Shown: positions 22,215 through 30,743, counted from the stretch's first letter. The stretch: 34,338 nucleotides of DNA from Bacillus sp. HF117_J1_D (GCA_009928435.1 JAABNQ010000037.1:749-35086); one strand, 5' to 3'. Numbers and translations: made by a program. The notes: generated by a model not told the origin, from the letters alone.

Positions 22215-25151
22215 TTACCTCACCTTCTCAAATTCGTCGGTTAGATGCACATACCCTTCACGCTTCCATTTTCGCTGGACTTCTACTCCATTTTGCGGAT
22301 GGCGTTTTTTATTACGGTGGTTCGTACTCGGCATCGGATTTTTTCCTTCTTTCTGGATCACTTCCATCCGAACCATCGTCTGCTTGTACGCAGGTGTATT
22401 GGTACGCTGGTCGGTCGCAGGACCGGTCAAGAAGTTAATAGCCGATTCTTTATTAACCGAGTTCATCGGTAAAAACAGTTCTTTTCCTTTGACTCGGCCT
22501 GTCACGAGCGCCGGCAGCCTCAATGCACCATACGGAGAAACAATCCGGACTAATGAACCGCTTTGCACGCCTCTTTCCTTAGCAAGCTCAGGAGACACTT
22601 CTACGAAAATCTCCGGCACCTTTGACTGGATGCCTTCTGACTTATTCGTTAAATTACCTTCATGAAAATGTTCGAGCATTCGCCCGTTGTTAATGTGCAA
22701 ATCATACTCTTCAGGGAACTGTACAGGTTCCACCCAATCGGATAAAGCAAAGCGCGCTTTTTTATCAGGAAAATTAAAGCCATCTACATATAAAAGTGGT
22801 GTGCTCTCCCCTTCCAAGCTCCCCCATAAGAAACTGTTCCAGCCTTCAATGACACTGTAGTCAGCTTGAGCAAATAATGGTGATAGGCTGGCCATCTCTG
22901 CAAAAATTTCACTTGGATGGCTGTAGTTCCAATCGGCTCCAAGCCGGTTTGCTATCTCCTGAACAATTCGCCAATCCGCTTTCGCCTGTCCCAGCTCCGG
23001 TAATGCCTGATACAATCGCTGTACGCGTCTTTCTGTATTGGTGAAAGTTCCGTCCTTTTCCAATGATGGAACTGCCGGTAAAATCACATCGGCATACTGC
23101 GCAGTCCTCGAAAAGAAAATATCCTGAACAACCAGAAAATCTAGTTTGGATAGCATATCACCCACATAATTCGCATTCGAATCAACAAGTGCCATATCCT
23201 CTCCGACCACATACATCGCCTTCATTTTACCCTCATCGATAGACTGGAGCATTTGGATATTATCAAGACCCGGTTTGCCTTCAATTTCCACCCCGTACGC
23301 TTTTTCAAATTTCTTGCGGGCCATATCATCCGTCACATGCTGATAGCCTGGGAGCCATCCTGGAAGAGTTCCCATGTCGCAAGCTCCCTGCACATTGTTA
23401 TGTCCTCTGAGTGGATAAGCACCTGCTCCTGGACGGCGATAATTTCCTGTAGCCAACAATAAATTCGATATGGCCGCTGAAGTATCGGAGCCTCCTGTAT
23501 TTTGCGTGACTCCCATTCCCCAGAGCACACAAGTACCATCGGCATCACGGATCATCTCTGCTATATGAATGAAGGTTTCTTTTGATACGCCTGTGATTTT
23601 CTCGGCGTAGCCCAACGTATATTTTTCCAGAATTTCTTTAAACTCCTCGAAGTGATGCACGTTTTCATCGATAAAAGCTTGATCATGCCAGCCTTGGTCA
23701 ATGATATATTTCGTAACCGCCATCAGCCATACTTGGTCAGTTCCTTGTTTTGGACTGATAAAGATATCGGAGCGCTCAGCCATTTCATTTTTTCGCAAGT
23801 CTGCAACAATCAGCTTCTGTCCATGTAGCTTGTGGGCTCGTTTCACCCGTGTGGCAAGAACCGGGTGTCCTTCCGCAGGATTTGCCCCGACAATGATCAC
23901 CAGCCCGGCTTTCGCGATGTCCTTAATTGTACCTGCATCACCACCCATACCTACGGTCCGGAACAAGCCATCCGTCGCAGGAGATTGGCAATAGCGCGAA
24001 CAATTATCGACGTTGTTCGTTCCAAACACTTGGCGAGCCAATTTTTGAATCACATAATTTTCCTCGTTTGTAATCTTAGACGAAGAAATGAATCCCACTC
24101 CATTTTTCCCGTGCTTTTCTCTTATAGAGCCTAGGTTCTTCGCAACAAGGTCCAATGCCTCTTCCCATGTCGCTTCAACAAAAGCATCATCCTTGCGAAT
24201 CAATGGAGTAGTGATTCGTTCTTCGCTGTTAACAAAATCCCAGCCGAATTTTCCTTTAACGCAGGTAGAAATAGCATTCACCGGAGCTTCAGAGACGGGC
24301 TGGATTTTTAGAATCTTACGGCCTTTTGTCCACACTTCATAGGAACAACCGACACCGCAAAATGTACAGACCGTCTTCGTCTTTTTCATCCGAGTATCAC
24401 GCATTGCCGCTTCAACCTCAGACACAGCCAAGATACTGCCGTAATCCGGTTCTACCTCTTTAACCAGATCAATCATCGGAGTGAGCAAATCATTCTCTAA
24501 CCCGGTCATGAACCCCGCTTCTCCAAGCATCGACTTTTCCATCAATGCATTGCACGGACATACTGTAACACAATGCCCGCATCCCACACAGGACGAGTCA
24601 TTAATGCTTGAGCCTCCATCCCAAAGAACCATAGGCCGCTCTCTTTCCCAGTCGATTGACAGCGTCTCATTCACTTGAAGATTTTGGCACACCTCAACAC
24701 ACTGACCACAGGCAATACACTGGTTTGGATCATATCGGTAAAAAGGGTGTGAATAATCAACCTGTTCGACCGGAACTTTTGGTTCATACGGATATTTCTG
24801 ATGTTCGATTTGCATCAGATCAACAGTGTTATGGATTCTACAGTTTCCGTTGTTGTTGTCACATACAGTGCAATAAAGAAGATGGTTATGCAGAATCCGG
24901 TCCATCGCTTCTGTTTGCGCTGCTTTCGCACTTGGCGATGATAGAGATACGTCCATCCCTTGGGCTGCCGGCGTTGCACAGGAACGCACAAGACGCCCAT
25001 CAACCTCCACAATACACGTGTCGCATGTTTGAATTGGGTCAACTTCTGGCAGATGGCAAATTTGCGGGTGAGGAATTTGATTTTCATTGATGATGTCAAG
25101 AATGGTCTTACCTTCTTGAAAATGATAACTGGATCCGTTAATCTTAATCAT
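22215..25151 (-). CDS. Formate dehydrogenase-like molybdopterin oxidoreductase (YrhE/FdhF type)
   Basis: Protein of 978 aa. In order: a plant-type [2Fe-2S] domain (Cys32, 43, 46, 58); a NuoG-like [4Fe-4S] site (His90, Cys94, 97, 104); two ferredoxin [4Fe-4S] clusters (Cys145/148/151/155 and 188/191/194/198); then the bis-MGD domain with its own [4Fe-4S] (Cys262, 265, 269, 297), Mo ligand Cys388 in SRYCQS, RGHNNVQGACDMGTLPG, and a C-terminal pterin-binding fold. Formate oxidation is the annotated role of this family, including B. subtilis YrhE. The residue after the Mo ligand is Gln389, where classical FdhF has His, so the substrate is less certain. Start 25151 (MIKINGSS) lies 8 nt after the AGGTGC-type site; the in-frame GTG at 25169 sits in that site. 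An intrinsic terminator lies in the leader. Confidence 0.9.
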   Translation of the reverse strand: MIKINGSSYHFQEGKTILDIINENQIPHPQICHLPEVDPIQTCDTCIVEVDGRLVRSCATPAAQGMDVSLSSPSAKAAQTEAMDRILHNHLLYCTVCDNNNGNCRIHNTVDLMQIEHQKYPYEPKVPVEQVDYSHPFYRYDPNQCIACGQCVEVCQNLQVNETLSIDWERERPMVLWDGGSSINDSSCVGCGHCVTVCPCNALMEKSMLGEAGFMTGLENDLLTPMIDLVKEVEPDYGSILAVSEVEAAMRDTRMKKTKTVCTFCGVGCSYEVWTKGRKILKIQPVSEAPVNAISTCVKGKFGWDFVNSEERITTPLIRKDDAFVEATWEEALDLVAKNLGSIREKHGKNGVGFISSSKITNEENYVIQKLARQVFGTNNVDNCSRYCQSPATDGLFRTVGMGGDAGTIKDIAKAGLVIIVGANPAEGHPVLATRVKRAHKLHGQKLIVADLRKNEMAERSDIFISPKQGTDQVWLMAVTKYIIDQGWHDQAFIDENVHHFEEFKEILEKYTLGYAEKITGVSKETFIHIAEMIRDADGTCVLWGMGVTQNTGGSDTSAAISNLLLATGNYRRPGAGAYPLRGHNNVQGACDMGTLPGWLPGYQHVTDDMARKKFEKAYGVEIEGKPGLDNIQMLQSIDEGKMKAMYVVGEDMALVDSNANYVGDMLSKLDFLVVQDIFFSRTAQYADVILPAVPSLEKDGTFTNTERRVQRLYQALPELGQAKADWRIVQEIANRLGADWNYSHPSEIFAEMASLSPLFAQADYSVIEGWNSFLWGSLEGESTPLLYVDGFNFPDKKARFALSDWVEPVQFPEEYDLHINNGRMLEHFHEGNLTNKSEGIQSKVPEIFVEVSPELAKERGVQSGSLVRIVSPYGALRLPALVTGRVKGKELFLPMNSVNKESAINFLTGPATDQRTNTPAYKQTMVRMEVIQKEGKNPMPSTNHRNKKRHPQNGVEVQRKWKREGYVHLTDEFEKVR

Positions 25152-25170
25152 CCAATTGTGCACCTCCACT

Positions 25171-25230
25171 CAAAATAAAAAATCCACCATGAAAAACACC
25201 TGGCCTGCAGGCGATTTTTTTCATGGTGGA
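25171..25230 (-). terminator. Leader terminator (attenuator) before the formate dehydrogenase gene
   Basis: Read on the minus strand, a perfect 14-bp stem (TCCACCATGAAAAA at 25230-25217, its complement at 25196-25183) with a 20-nt loop is followed by TTTTTTATTTTG. It ends about 10 nt before the ribosome site. The next gene on this side is divergent, so only the dehydrogenase leader can meet it. The loop contains the palindrome GCCTGCAGGC. A short inverted repeat (GTTGCA/TGCAAC, 25296-25312) lies further upstream and may be an operator. Confidence 0.75.
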
Positions 25231-25378
25231 ATAGTTTTTTAACAGACCTTGCTAAATAACCAATCCAACTCTATGATAAACAATAAATAGTATGGTTGCA
25301 GAGCATGCAACAACACCATTTCTTTCTATATAGTATAGTTGTTTTTATCAGAGTAATCAATAAAAGGTGATGATGGGA

Positions 25379-25720
25379 ATGGCAAAAAAGATTCATGAAT
25401 TCAATAATATCATTAGGAAGCTGCGGAAAGATCTGTTTGGAAAAGGACCCGATCGAATCGAGACTACTTTCGTAGATCATATGGCTATTTCCACTCTCTA
25501 TGGAAACTTAACACCTACTGAAAGATTTATTGCTGATACCGACGACGGCAAAGAGATGGTTCTAATTGCCAGAACACGCATGATACAAGATTTATATAAA
25601 GAATCCCCTCCGGAGGGCTTGGAAGAACTTGTTGGCGCCAAGCTTGTTCATTTATTTTCTGATTTAAAAGTGGATGAGGACATCGCTGTATCTGTTTTTG
25701 TTTTTGACCGAAAAATTTAA
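25379..25720 (+). CDS. DUF2294 family protein
   Basis: Protein of about 113 aa, soluble. The pattern FNNIIRKLRKDLFGKGPDRI, then VDHMAISTLYGNLTPTERFI and ARTRMIQDLYKE, with a C-terminal KLVHLFSDLKVDEDIAVSVFVFD, matches DUF2294, found in many Firmicutes. Function is unknown. Several in-frame starts lie at 25367-25379; 25379 (MAKKIHEF) is about 10 nt after AAAGGTG and is preferred, with 25370 or 25373 possible. It is divergent from the formate dehydrogenase gene and convergent with the XRE-cupin gene (4 bp between stops, no clear terminator). Confidence 0.75.
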   Translation: MAKKIHEFNNIIRKLRKDLFGKGPDRIETTFVDHMAISTLYGNLTPTERFIADTDDGKEMVLIARTRMIQDLYKESPPEGLEELVGAKLVHLFSDLKVDEDIAVSVFVFDRKI

Positions 25721-25724
25721 CGTT

Positions 25725-26285
25725 TCAGAGATGGTTATAAGAAATGACAAAATGCAAAATCGTTAAGTCAGAAGAAGGATTTGCGTATTTATGAAGTCGA
25801 TCTCCCTTAAAACGAATAGAATCGTACGCTTCCAAGTGAAATGAATCTCCATCCACTTCCACATTTAGTTGACCAGACATCACTGTAACAAATTCCATCA
25901 CACCGGGCTGATGTGCTTCCGACACATATTCACTTTGGGGCTCTAGGTATCCCCGATATAATTCAAACCCGTGGGAACGAAACAAAGGTTCAGCGATAAA
26001 CACTTCGTCTGAACTTTTTAATTTTAGCTCATCTGTTGTTCTCGCAACAGCGACATCCGATTCAATGGCCAAGAGTGAAGTGATCGGAATGTCTAAGCCG
26101 CTAGCAATTTTCCAGATAACGGACAATGTAGGGTTGGCCTCCCCCTGTTCTATTTTGATCAACGTTAATTTACTGACTCCGACTTGTTTGGCCAAGGCCT
26201 CTATACTCAATCCCTTGCTCAGCCGGAACTGCCTCAAGTTCGCTCCTATTTTCTTTCCTGCATCTCCAGGATAATCTTTAGCCAT
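25725..26285 (-). CDS. XRE-family regulator with C-terminal cupin domain
   Basis: Protein of 186 aa. An HTH_XRE domain (about 12-66; LRQFRLSKGLSIEALAKQVG, then SKLTLIKIEQGEANPTL) is joined to a cupin_2 barrel (about 105-183) with EAHQPGVMEFVTVMSG, DSFHLEAYDSIRFKGD and a terminal HFVIS strand. Regulators of this build sense small metabolites through the cupin. It is divergent from azlCD with a 106-bp gap that contains a 16-bp perfect palindrome, so it probably controls azlCD and itself. Confidence 0.92.
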   Translation of the reverse strand: MAKDYPGDAGKKIGANLRQFRLSKGLSIEALAKQVGVSKLTLIKIEQGEANPTLSVIWKIASGLDIPITSLLAIESDVAVARTTDELKLKSSDEVFIAEPLFRSHGFELYRGYLEPQSEYVSEAHQPGVMEFVTVMSGQLNVEVDGDSFHLEAYDSIRFKGDRLHKYANPSSDLTILHFVISYNHL

Positions 26286-26318
26286 TCTTTCTCCTCCAAG
26301 CTTCTTTTTTTATTTGTT

Positions 26319-26334
26319 GTATATTATAATATAC
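26319..26334. promoter_or_regulatory. 16-bp palindromic operator between the XRE regulator and azlC
   Basis: GTATATTATAATATAC is a perfect palindrome containing TATAAT. A further half-site AATATAC lies at 26348-26354. It is central in the divergent promoter region, a fitting target for the dimeric XRE regulator. Confidence 0.55.
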
Positions 26335-26391
26335 TATAAGTTAATTTTAATATACATCACAATGATTCTATTAAACAAGGAGGCCTGAAAT

Positions 26392-27084
26392 TTGGGTGAA
26401 TTTAGGCATACAATCAAAACTGGTTTTATTGAAGCTCTTCCATTAGCCATTGCCATTGCGGCGTATGGATTGTCTTATGGGGTACTCGCAAACCAAGCCA
26501 ATTTTAGTATGGCTGCTACTGTGACCATGTCCGCGCTGGTTTTTTCAGGGTCAGTCCAATTGGTGACTGTTGCCATGCTGGCAGCAGGCGCTGCAATGCC
26601 TAGTGTCCTTTTCACTTCCATTTTATTAAATTTACGAAACCTATTATACGGAGCAGCTCTCGCTGAAGGTCTTGCCCCTGCCAAAAAGAAGTGGAGATGG
26701 CTGTTATCCTTCGGAGTATCGGATGAACCTTTTGTCTTGGGAAGTACCAGATTTAAAAAGCATGGGCCAGATCCCCTCTACTTCGGGGTAATCTCCGCCA
26801 CATTCTATTTGGCCTGGCTCCTTTCTTCCTATTTCGGAGCATTTATCGGTGACCAGATTGACCCATTGAAGTTTGGTCTCGACTTGGCGTTCCCGGTTAC
26901 TTTTGCAGCCCTGCTCGTTCCTTCTTTAAAAGGGAAACCGATCATCGCCACTGCTGTCACGGCTGCAGTTATTGTGATTTTACTGGAATATCTTTGGCCC
27001 GGCAATGATTTAAAGGTTGTTATTACAGGTGTTTTAGCACCGCTAGCAGGCTTATATGCAGCAAGGAGGACGCACCATGCCTAA
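26392..27084 (+). CDS. azlC: AzlC family branched-chain amino acid exporter subunit
   Basis: Protein of 230 aa, with about five to seven membrane helices. AzlC signatures are AYGLSYGVLANQANFS, MSALVFSGSVQLVTVAML, SILLNLRNLLYGAAL and FGVSDEPFVLG. With AzlD it forms an exporter of branched-chain amino acids or their analogues (in B. subtilis azlCD gives 4-azaleucine resistance). The TTG start at 26392 has AAGGAGG 8 nt upstream; the first ATG inside would delete the first helix. The stop overlaps azlD by 8 bp. Confidence 0.92.
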   Translation: MGEFRHTIKTGFIEALPLAIAIAAYGLSYGVLANQANFSMAATVTMSALVFSGSVQLVTVAMLAAGAAMPSVLFTSILLNLRNLLYGAALAEGLAPAKKKWRWLLSFGVSDEPFVLGSTRFKKHGPDPLYFGVISATFYLAWLLSSYFGAFIGDQIDPLKFGLDLAFPVTFAALLVPSLKGKPIIATAVTAAVIVILLEYLWPGNDLKVVITGVLAPLAGLYAARRTHHA

Positions 27085-27391
27085 CTATTGGATACTCATT
27101 GGCTTACTAGCCGTCTCCACATTTTTATCAAGGATGATCGGCCTGGAACTCATGGCGGGAAAAGAAATGAACCCGACTTTGCGTCTATACTTCAGCTATG
27201 TTCCGATTGCCATTATGACAGCATTGATTATCAATCAAATGTTAACAACGACAAACGGCTATCCCTCCGTTTCACTGCCTGTCCTTTTGGGCTGCCTCGC
27301 AGCTGCCGTCACAATAAAACTATCAAAAATGTTTCTACCCTCGGTCATTATCGGGATTGTCTCTGGATTGTTAATCCGATATTTTTTTTAA
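27077..27391 (+). CDS. azlD: AzlD family small subunit of the branched-chain amino acid exporter
   Basis: Protein of 104 aa with four hydrophobic helices and the family features STFLSRMIGLEL and YVPIAIMTALI. It is the small partner of AzlC in the inner membrane. ATG 27077 has AAGGAGG 7 nt upstream, located within the end of azlC; the 8-bp overlap indicates translational coupling. Confidence 0.92.
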   Translation: MPNYWILIGLLAVSTFLSRMIGLELMAGKEMNPTLRLYFSYVPIAIMTALIINQMLTTTNGYPSVSLPVLLGCLAAAVTIKLSKMFLPSVIIGIVSGLLIRYFF

Positions 27392-27621
27392 ATGAGCTCT
27401 TATCAAGTTTTCGAAACGTGAACGCTGAATAAAGAAGCCTTAGACGCTCTAACAAATGATGTAATTGGAGACTCAGAGGATAAAAGCAGGATAGAACTCA
27501 CGGACTGTGAAATCAGTAAAGAAAGAGCAGTTTTTCAAAAACACTGTAATTTTACTGACCGCTATTCAATCAATACAACTTGAGCTTGTATTACCAATGT
27601 AAAAAACCGATCGCAAATGTT

Positions 27622-27649
27622 AAAAGGGACCCATTTGGGATCCCTTTTA
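27622..27649. terminator. Bidirectional terminator between azlCD and the AtoE gene
   Basis: AAAAGGGACCC and GGGATCCCTTTT pair with one mismatch around a 4-5 nt loop, flanked by A- and T-runs. It overlaps the stop of the minus-strand transporter and lies 230 bp after azlD; no other gene was found in 27392-27621. Confidence 0.8.
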
Positions 27650-28996
27650 AAAGAATAATAGACCGATAGCAATTGGGAAAAAGCTGTAAAGTAAAATGAC
27701 GACACAAAACCCCATAATGTCGCGGACTTTAAGCCCGGCTATCGCAAGCAATGGCAGCGCCCAGAACGGCTGGATCATATTTGTCCACGCATCTCCCCAT
27801 GCAACGGCCATCGCCGTCTTGGCTGATTCAACACCGATTTCAATTCCGGCAGGGATCATGATCGGGCCTTGCACCGCCCATTGTCCGCCTCCAGATGGAA
27901 CGAAAAAGTTCACGATGCCAGCACTGATAAATGTAAATAGCGGATAAGTGAATTCAGTTGAAATGCTAACAAACCAGAGTGACATGCTTTCAGATAATCC
28001 TGAAGAAACCATCATTCCCATAATCCCCGCATAGAACGGAAATTGTACGATAATACCACCAACATTTTTTACTGCATTATTGACGCTTGCTAAAAAACGC
28101 CGGGGTGTCCGATGCAGAAGAATGCCAAGGAAAAGCATAATAAAATTTACTATATTTATATTGAGGCCAAAATCATTATTTATGAAGTAATAACCAATAA
28201 AGGCAAGTCCCAGTAGGCCGATTAAGAGCGAAATAATCTGGCTGTTTTCCATTCTGTCTGACGGGGTCAGGTTTTCGACTGGATCAATTTCTTTATCCTC
28301 GAACGAATCGGTCTCCCAATTCTTCGTTGGGGTCCTTTCCTGATGTCCCCTTGACTTCAGCATCATCCAGTTCAATAATGGCAGCGTAATGACCAAGATA
28401 GCAACGATAAACAGGTTAAAGCCGCTGAACAAAGTCTCTGTTATCGGAATAGTCCCCATCGTTTCTTCCAAAAAGTGATCAGGAGTAGCAATCAGTAAAG
28501 GTATCGATCCTGATAACCCCCCATGCCAAACTAAAAAACCGCTATACGCACTTGCGACTAATAAACGGTAATCCAAGGAATTAACCCGTTTGGCAACTTG
28601 TATTGCCAGCAAAGCACCAACAACAAGGCCGAACCCATAATTAATCAACGAAGCAATCGCCGCAATAAACGTAACCAACATAATTGCTTGCCCAGGCGTG
28701 TTGGCAAGGGTGCTGATCCTCACTAACCCCTTTTTAACGATTGGCGCGTTTGCTAAAACATAGCCTGTCGCAACAATCATTGACATCTGCATCGCAAAAG
28801 CAAGCAAATCCCAAAAACCACTTCCCCAATATTCGACCATTTGAACGGGTGTACTGTCTGTAAAAAGGATGCCCATCAACAAGACGACAAGCGTCAAAAT
28901 GATAGCGAATAAAAAAGCATCCGGTAAAAAACGCTGTACCATCCGGTCGAAAAAGTTAGTGAGTAATTTTAAAATCGTCATCCTCTCCTTTTTCAT
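27647..28996 (-). CDS. AtoE-type short-chain fatty acid transporter
   Basis: Protein of 449 aa with about twelve membrane helices. Diagnostic stretches are RFLPDAFLFAIILTLVV near the N-terminus, ALLAIQVAKRVNSLDYRLLV, SGFLVWHGGLSGSIPLL, and FFVPSGGGQWAVQGPIMIPA with DAWTNMIQPFWALPLLAIAG near the C-terminus. The family (TIGR00366, AtoE) imports short-chain fatty acids such as butyrate or acetoacetate. A central charged loop (HQERTPTKNWETDSFEDKE) is cytoplasmic. Start: ATG 28996 (MKKERMTIL) is taken; a GTG at 28999 and an ATG at 28981, which abuts AAGGAGAGG, are alternatives. Monocistronic, with a palindrome in its promoter region. Confidence 0.88.
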   Translation of the reverse strand: MKKERMTILKLLTNFFDRMVQRFLPDAFLFAIILTLVVLLMGILFTDSTPVQMVEYWGSGFWDLLAFAMQMSMIVATGYVLANAPIVKKGLVRISTLANTPGQAIMLVTFIAAIASLINYGFGLVVGALLAIQVAKRVNSLDYRLLVASAYSGFLVWHGGLSGSIPLLIATPDHFLEETMGTIPITETLFSGFNLFIVAILVITLPLLNWMMLKSRGHQERTPTKNWETDSFEDKEIDPVENLTPSDRMENSQIISLLIGLLGLAFIGYYFINNDFGLNINIVNFIMLFLGILLHRTPRRFLASVNNAVKNVGGIIVQFPFYAGIMGMMVSSGLSESMSLWFVSISTEFTYPLFTFISAGIVNFFVPSGGGQWAVQGPIMIPAGIEIGVESAKTAMAVAWGDAWTNMIQPFWALPLLAIAGLKVRDIMGFCVVILLYSFFPIAIGLLFF

Positions 28997-29028
28997 CACT
29001 GTTCTCTACCATATTATTCAGTACAGAC

Positions 29029-29043
29029 AAACGTTATACGTTT
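29029..29043 (-). promoter_or_regulatory. Palindrome upstream of the AtoE gene
   Basis: AAACGT-TAT-ACGTTT is a perfect palindrome about its centre, and outer arms TATTCA and TGAATA flank it at some distance, making a nested dyad. It lies 33 bp before the start codon, so a bound protein could block the promoter or transcript start. Confidence 0.4.
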
Positions 29044-29221
29044 ATTGAATAGTAGGATGCAATGAAGGAGCGCTATATGAAGAGTAAGCCGACCTAAATT
29101 GGTTCGTAAATGCAGTTCAAAGATCAACTGTAAAATATTAAGGTCATCATGGACAGTACTGATATTCCGCTAAAACAACTATTTCACGCCCAATCAAAGA
29201 AACTTTAATGTGACGTTTATA

Positions 29222-29270
29222 TAAAAAGAAGAAGCCCAGAAAGTGTTGTATGAATCACTTTCAAGGCTTC
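29222..29270 (-). terminator. Terminator of the HtrA-like protease gene
   Basis: On the minus strand GAAGCCTTGAAAGTG and CACTTTCTGGGCTTC pair with a small internal mismatch and are followed by TTCTTTTTAT. It starts a few bases after the stop codon. Confidence 0.85.
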
Positions 29271-29274
29271 TCCT

Positions 29275-30393
29275 CTATCTTTTATTGCTGGCCAGTCTCA
29301 CAGTAAAGGTCTGTTCTTTTCCATCACGAAAGACTTTCAACGTTACTTGATCACCAACTGAAAGTTTTGTATATAAAAATTTTCGCAGTTCTCCTTCATC
29401 CTTTAACGATTCCCCATTGATAGAAACAATGATATCTTGGACTTTGATCCCTGCTTTTGCGATTTCTGAGTTCTCATCAACTGAAGCGACCATCACACCT
29501 TCTTTTACTTTTTCCGGAATATCCTGCAAATAAAATGGCGGGATTTTATCTAGACCGATGACACTTACTCCCAAATACGGCCTGACAACCTGACCATCTT
29601 TAATGATCTGCTTAGCAATGCTTGTAACCTCATTAATTGGAATGGCGAATCCCAGTCCTTCCACACCATTTTCAGAAATTTTCAGGCTGTTGATCCCAAC
29701 GAGTTCTCCAGATGCATTGATCAAAGCTCCGCCGCTGTTTCCCGGGTTGATGGCGGCATCTGTCTGTATAACATCAAGATCCCAGTCTCCTGCGGAAGTT
29801 GTCACCTCAATCGTCCGATTGACCGCACTAACGATTCCCTGCGTCACTGTTCTTGACAGATCAAGCCCAAGCGGATTTCCGATGGCAATGACCTGATCAC
29901 CGGCACGCAGAGCATCAGAATCGCCAATTTTAATGGGTTCAATGTCATAGTTCCCCTTCATTTTAAGTACAGCAATATCAGTTAAAGGGTCTGTTCCAAT
30001 CAATTCTGCTTTGACCACTTTTCCATTATAGAGAGAAATATCAATCTGCCCAGCGCCTTCAATCACATGATTATTTGTTAGTATAAAAGCTTCTTTATCC
30101 GTTTTTTTATAAATAACACCTGAGCCTGTTCCAGCCGTCACAGCTTCCGAAGGCTGAAATCCGTCAGTCTGATTTTTCTTATTGACTACACCTACGATGG
30201 CTTTTGATGACTGCTCAACGATGTCAGAAATTGAATTTGAGCTTGCTGCTACCTTTTGAACATCGATATTCTTCGCAGTTTCGGATAACGGCTTGGGTTC
30301 CGTCTGACTGGTATCAAAATACTGGACCGAAGCCAAAGTAATAACCGAACCGATAACACCTGCGGTAAGCATTGATAAGAAACGTTTGATCAT
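29275..30393 (-). CDS. HtrA-like serine protease (DegP/DegS type) with one PDZ domain
   Basis: Protein of 372 aa. An N-terminal membrane anchor (about 5-25) places the rest outside the membrane. The trypsin-like domain has the catalytic triad His109 (LTNNHVIEG), Asp139 (LTDIAVLK) and Ser220 (PGNSGGAL), followed by one PDZ domain (about 270-365) with YLGVSVIGL and AGIKVQDIIVSINGE. It degrades misfolded secreted proteins. It is shorter than B. subtilis HtrA and HtrB (about 450 aa), mainly in the cytoplasmic N-terminal part. The start has AAGGGTGA 7 nt upstream. Upstream, a direct repeat shared with the two-component system promoter suggests control by that system, as CssRS controls htrA in B. 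subtilis, although these regulators do not look like close CssRS relatives. Confidence 0.93.
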   Translation of the reverse strand: MIKRFLSMLTAGVIGSVITLASVQYFDTSQTEPKPLSETAKNIDVQKVAASSNSISDIVEQSSKAIVGVVNKKNQTDGFQPSEAVTAGTGSGVIYKKTDKEAFILTNNHVIEGAGQIDISLYNGKVVKAELIGTDPLTDIAVLKMKGNYDIEPIKIGDSDALRAGDQVIAIGNPLGLDLSRTVTQGIVSAVNRTIEVTTSAGDWDLDVIQTDAAINPGNSGGALINASGELVGINSLKISENGVEGLGFAIPINEVTSIAKQIIKDGQVVRPYLGVSVIGLDKIPPFYLQDIPEKVKEGVMVASVDENSEIAKAGIKVQDIIVSINGESLKDEGELRKFLYTKLSVGDQVTLKVFRDGKEQTFTVRLASNKR

Positions 30394-30446
30394 ATTTCTT
30401 TCACCCTTTCATCGTCTGCTTCTTATATAGAACTATAAGGGATCAG

Positions 30447-30464
30447 TATGTCAGACAGATGTCA
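30447..30464 (-). promoter_or_regulatory. Direct-repeat operator upstream of the HtrA-like gene
   Basis: ATGTCAG occurs at 30447-30453 and 30458-30464, an exact 7-bp repeat on an 11-bp period (CTGACAT twice on the gene's strand). The second CTGACA may serve as a -35, about 17 bp from TCTATA. The same pattern precedes the response-regulator gene at 32907-32924. Confidence 0.65.
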
Positions 30465-30484
30465 GGTCTTTTTCACCAGAACAA

Positions 30485-30690
30485 AAGCGGAAGCGCCTGT
30501 TCATCGACGTACAGACTGGAGTGACTCCGACGAGATAAAGGAAACACGCGAAACGCAGTGGCAGGCTCAAAACGCGACATCCTGTCGCTTCGCTTGCACT
30601 AGGACGTCCTGTCCGTCGGAGCGATGTTGACTTATCGTAGGAGGAGCTCGCGAAGTCTGCTAGTCGATAGGCGCTGGAGCTGGACGCGGC
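30485..30690. repeat. Foldback intergenic repeat, copy C (gene-free 30394-30771)
   Basis: The element is bounded by imperfect inverted ends: AGCGCCTGTTCATCGAC on the left (30492-30508) and GTCGATAGGCGCT on the right (30663-30675). Its core GCGACATCCTGTCGCTTCGC and CACTAGGACGTCCTGTCCGTCGG resemble the core of copies A and B. A transcript could form a long foldback. No ORF is convincing here. Confidence 0.55.
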
Positions 30691-30743
30691 ATAATCTGAT
30701 AAACAAGTTATACACAAGCATAGATTTTTATAATTTCCTACAG

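Noticed and set aside
24656-25090. 144-codon frame antisense to the formate dehydrogenase gene
   Set aside because: It mirrors the high-quality coding sequence with its cysteine motifs on the minus strand and has no ribosome site.
25171-25250. Molybdenum cofactor riboswitch upstream of the formate dehydrogenase
   Set aside because: The known Moco riboswitch core could not be matched; only the terminator hairpin is clear.
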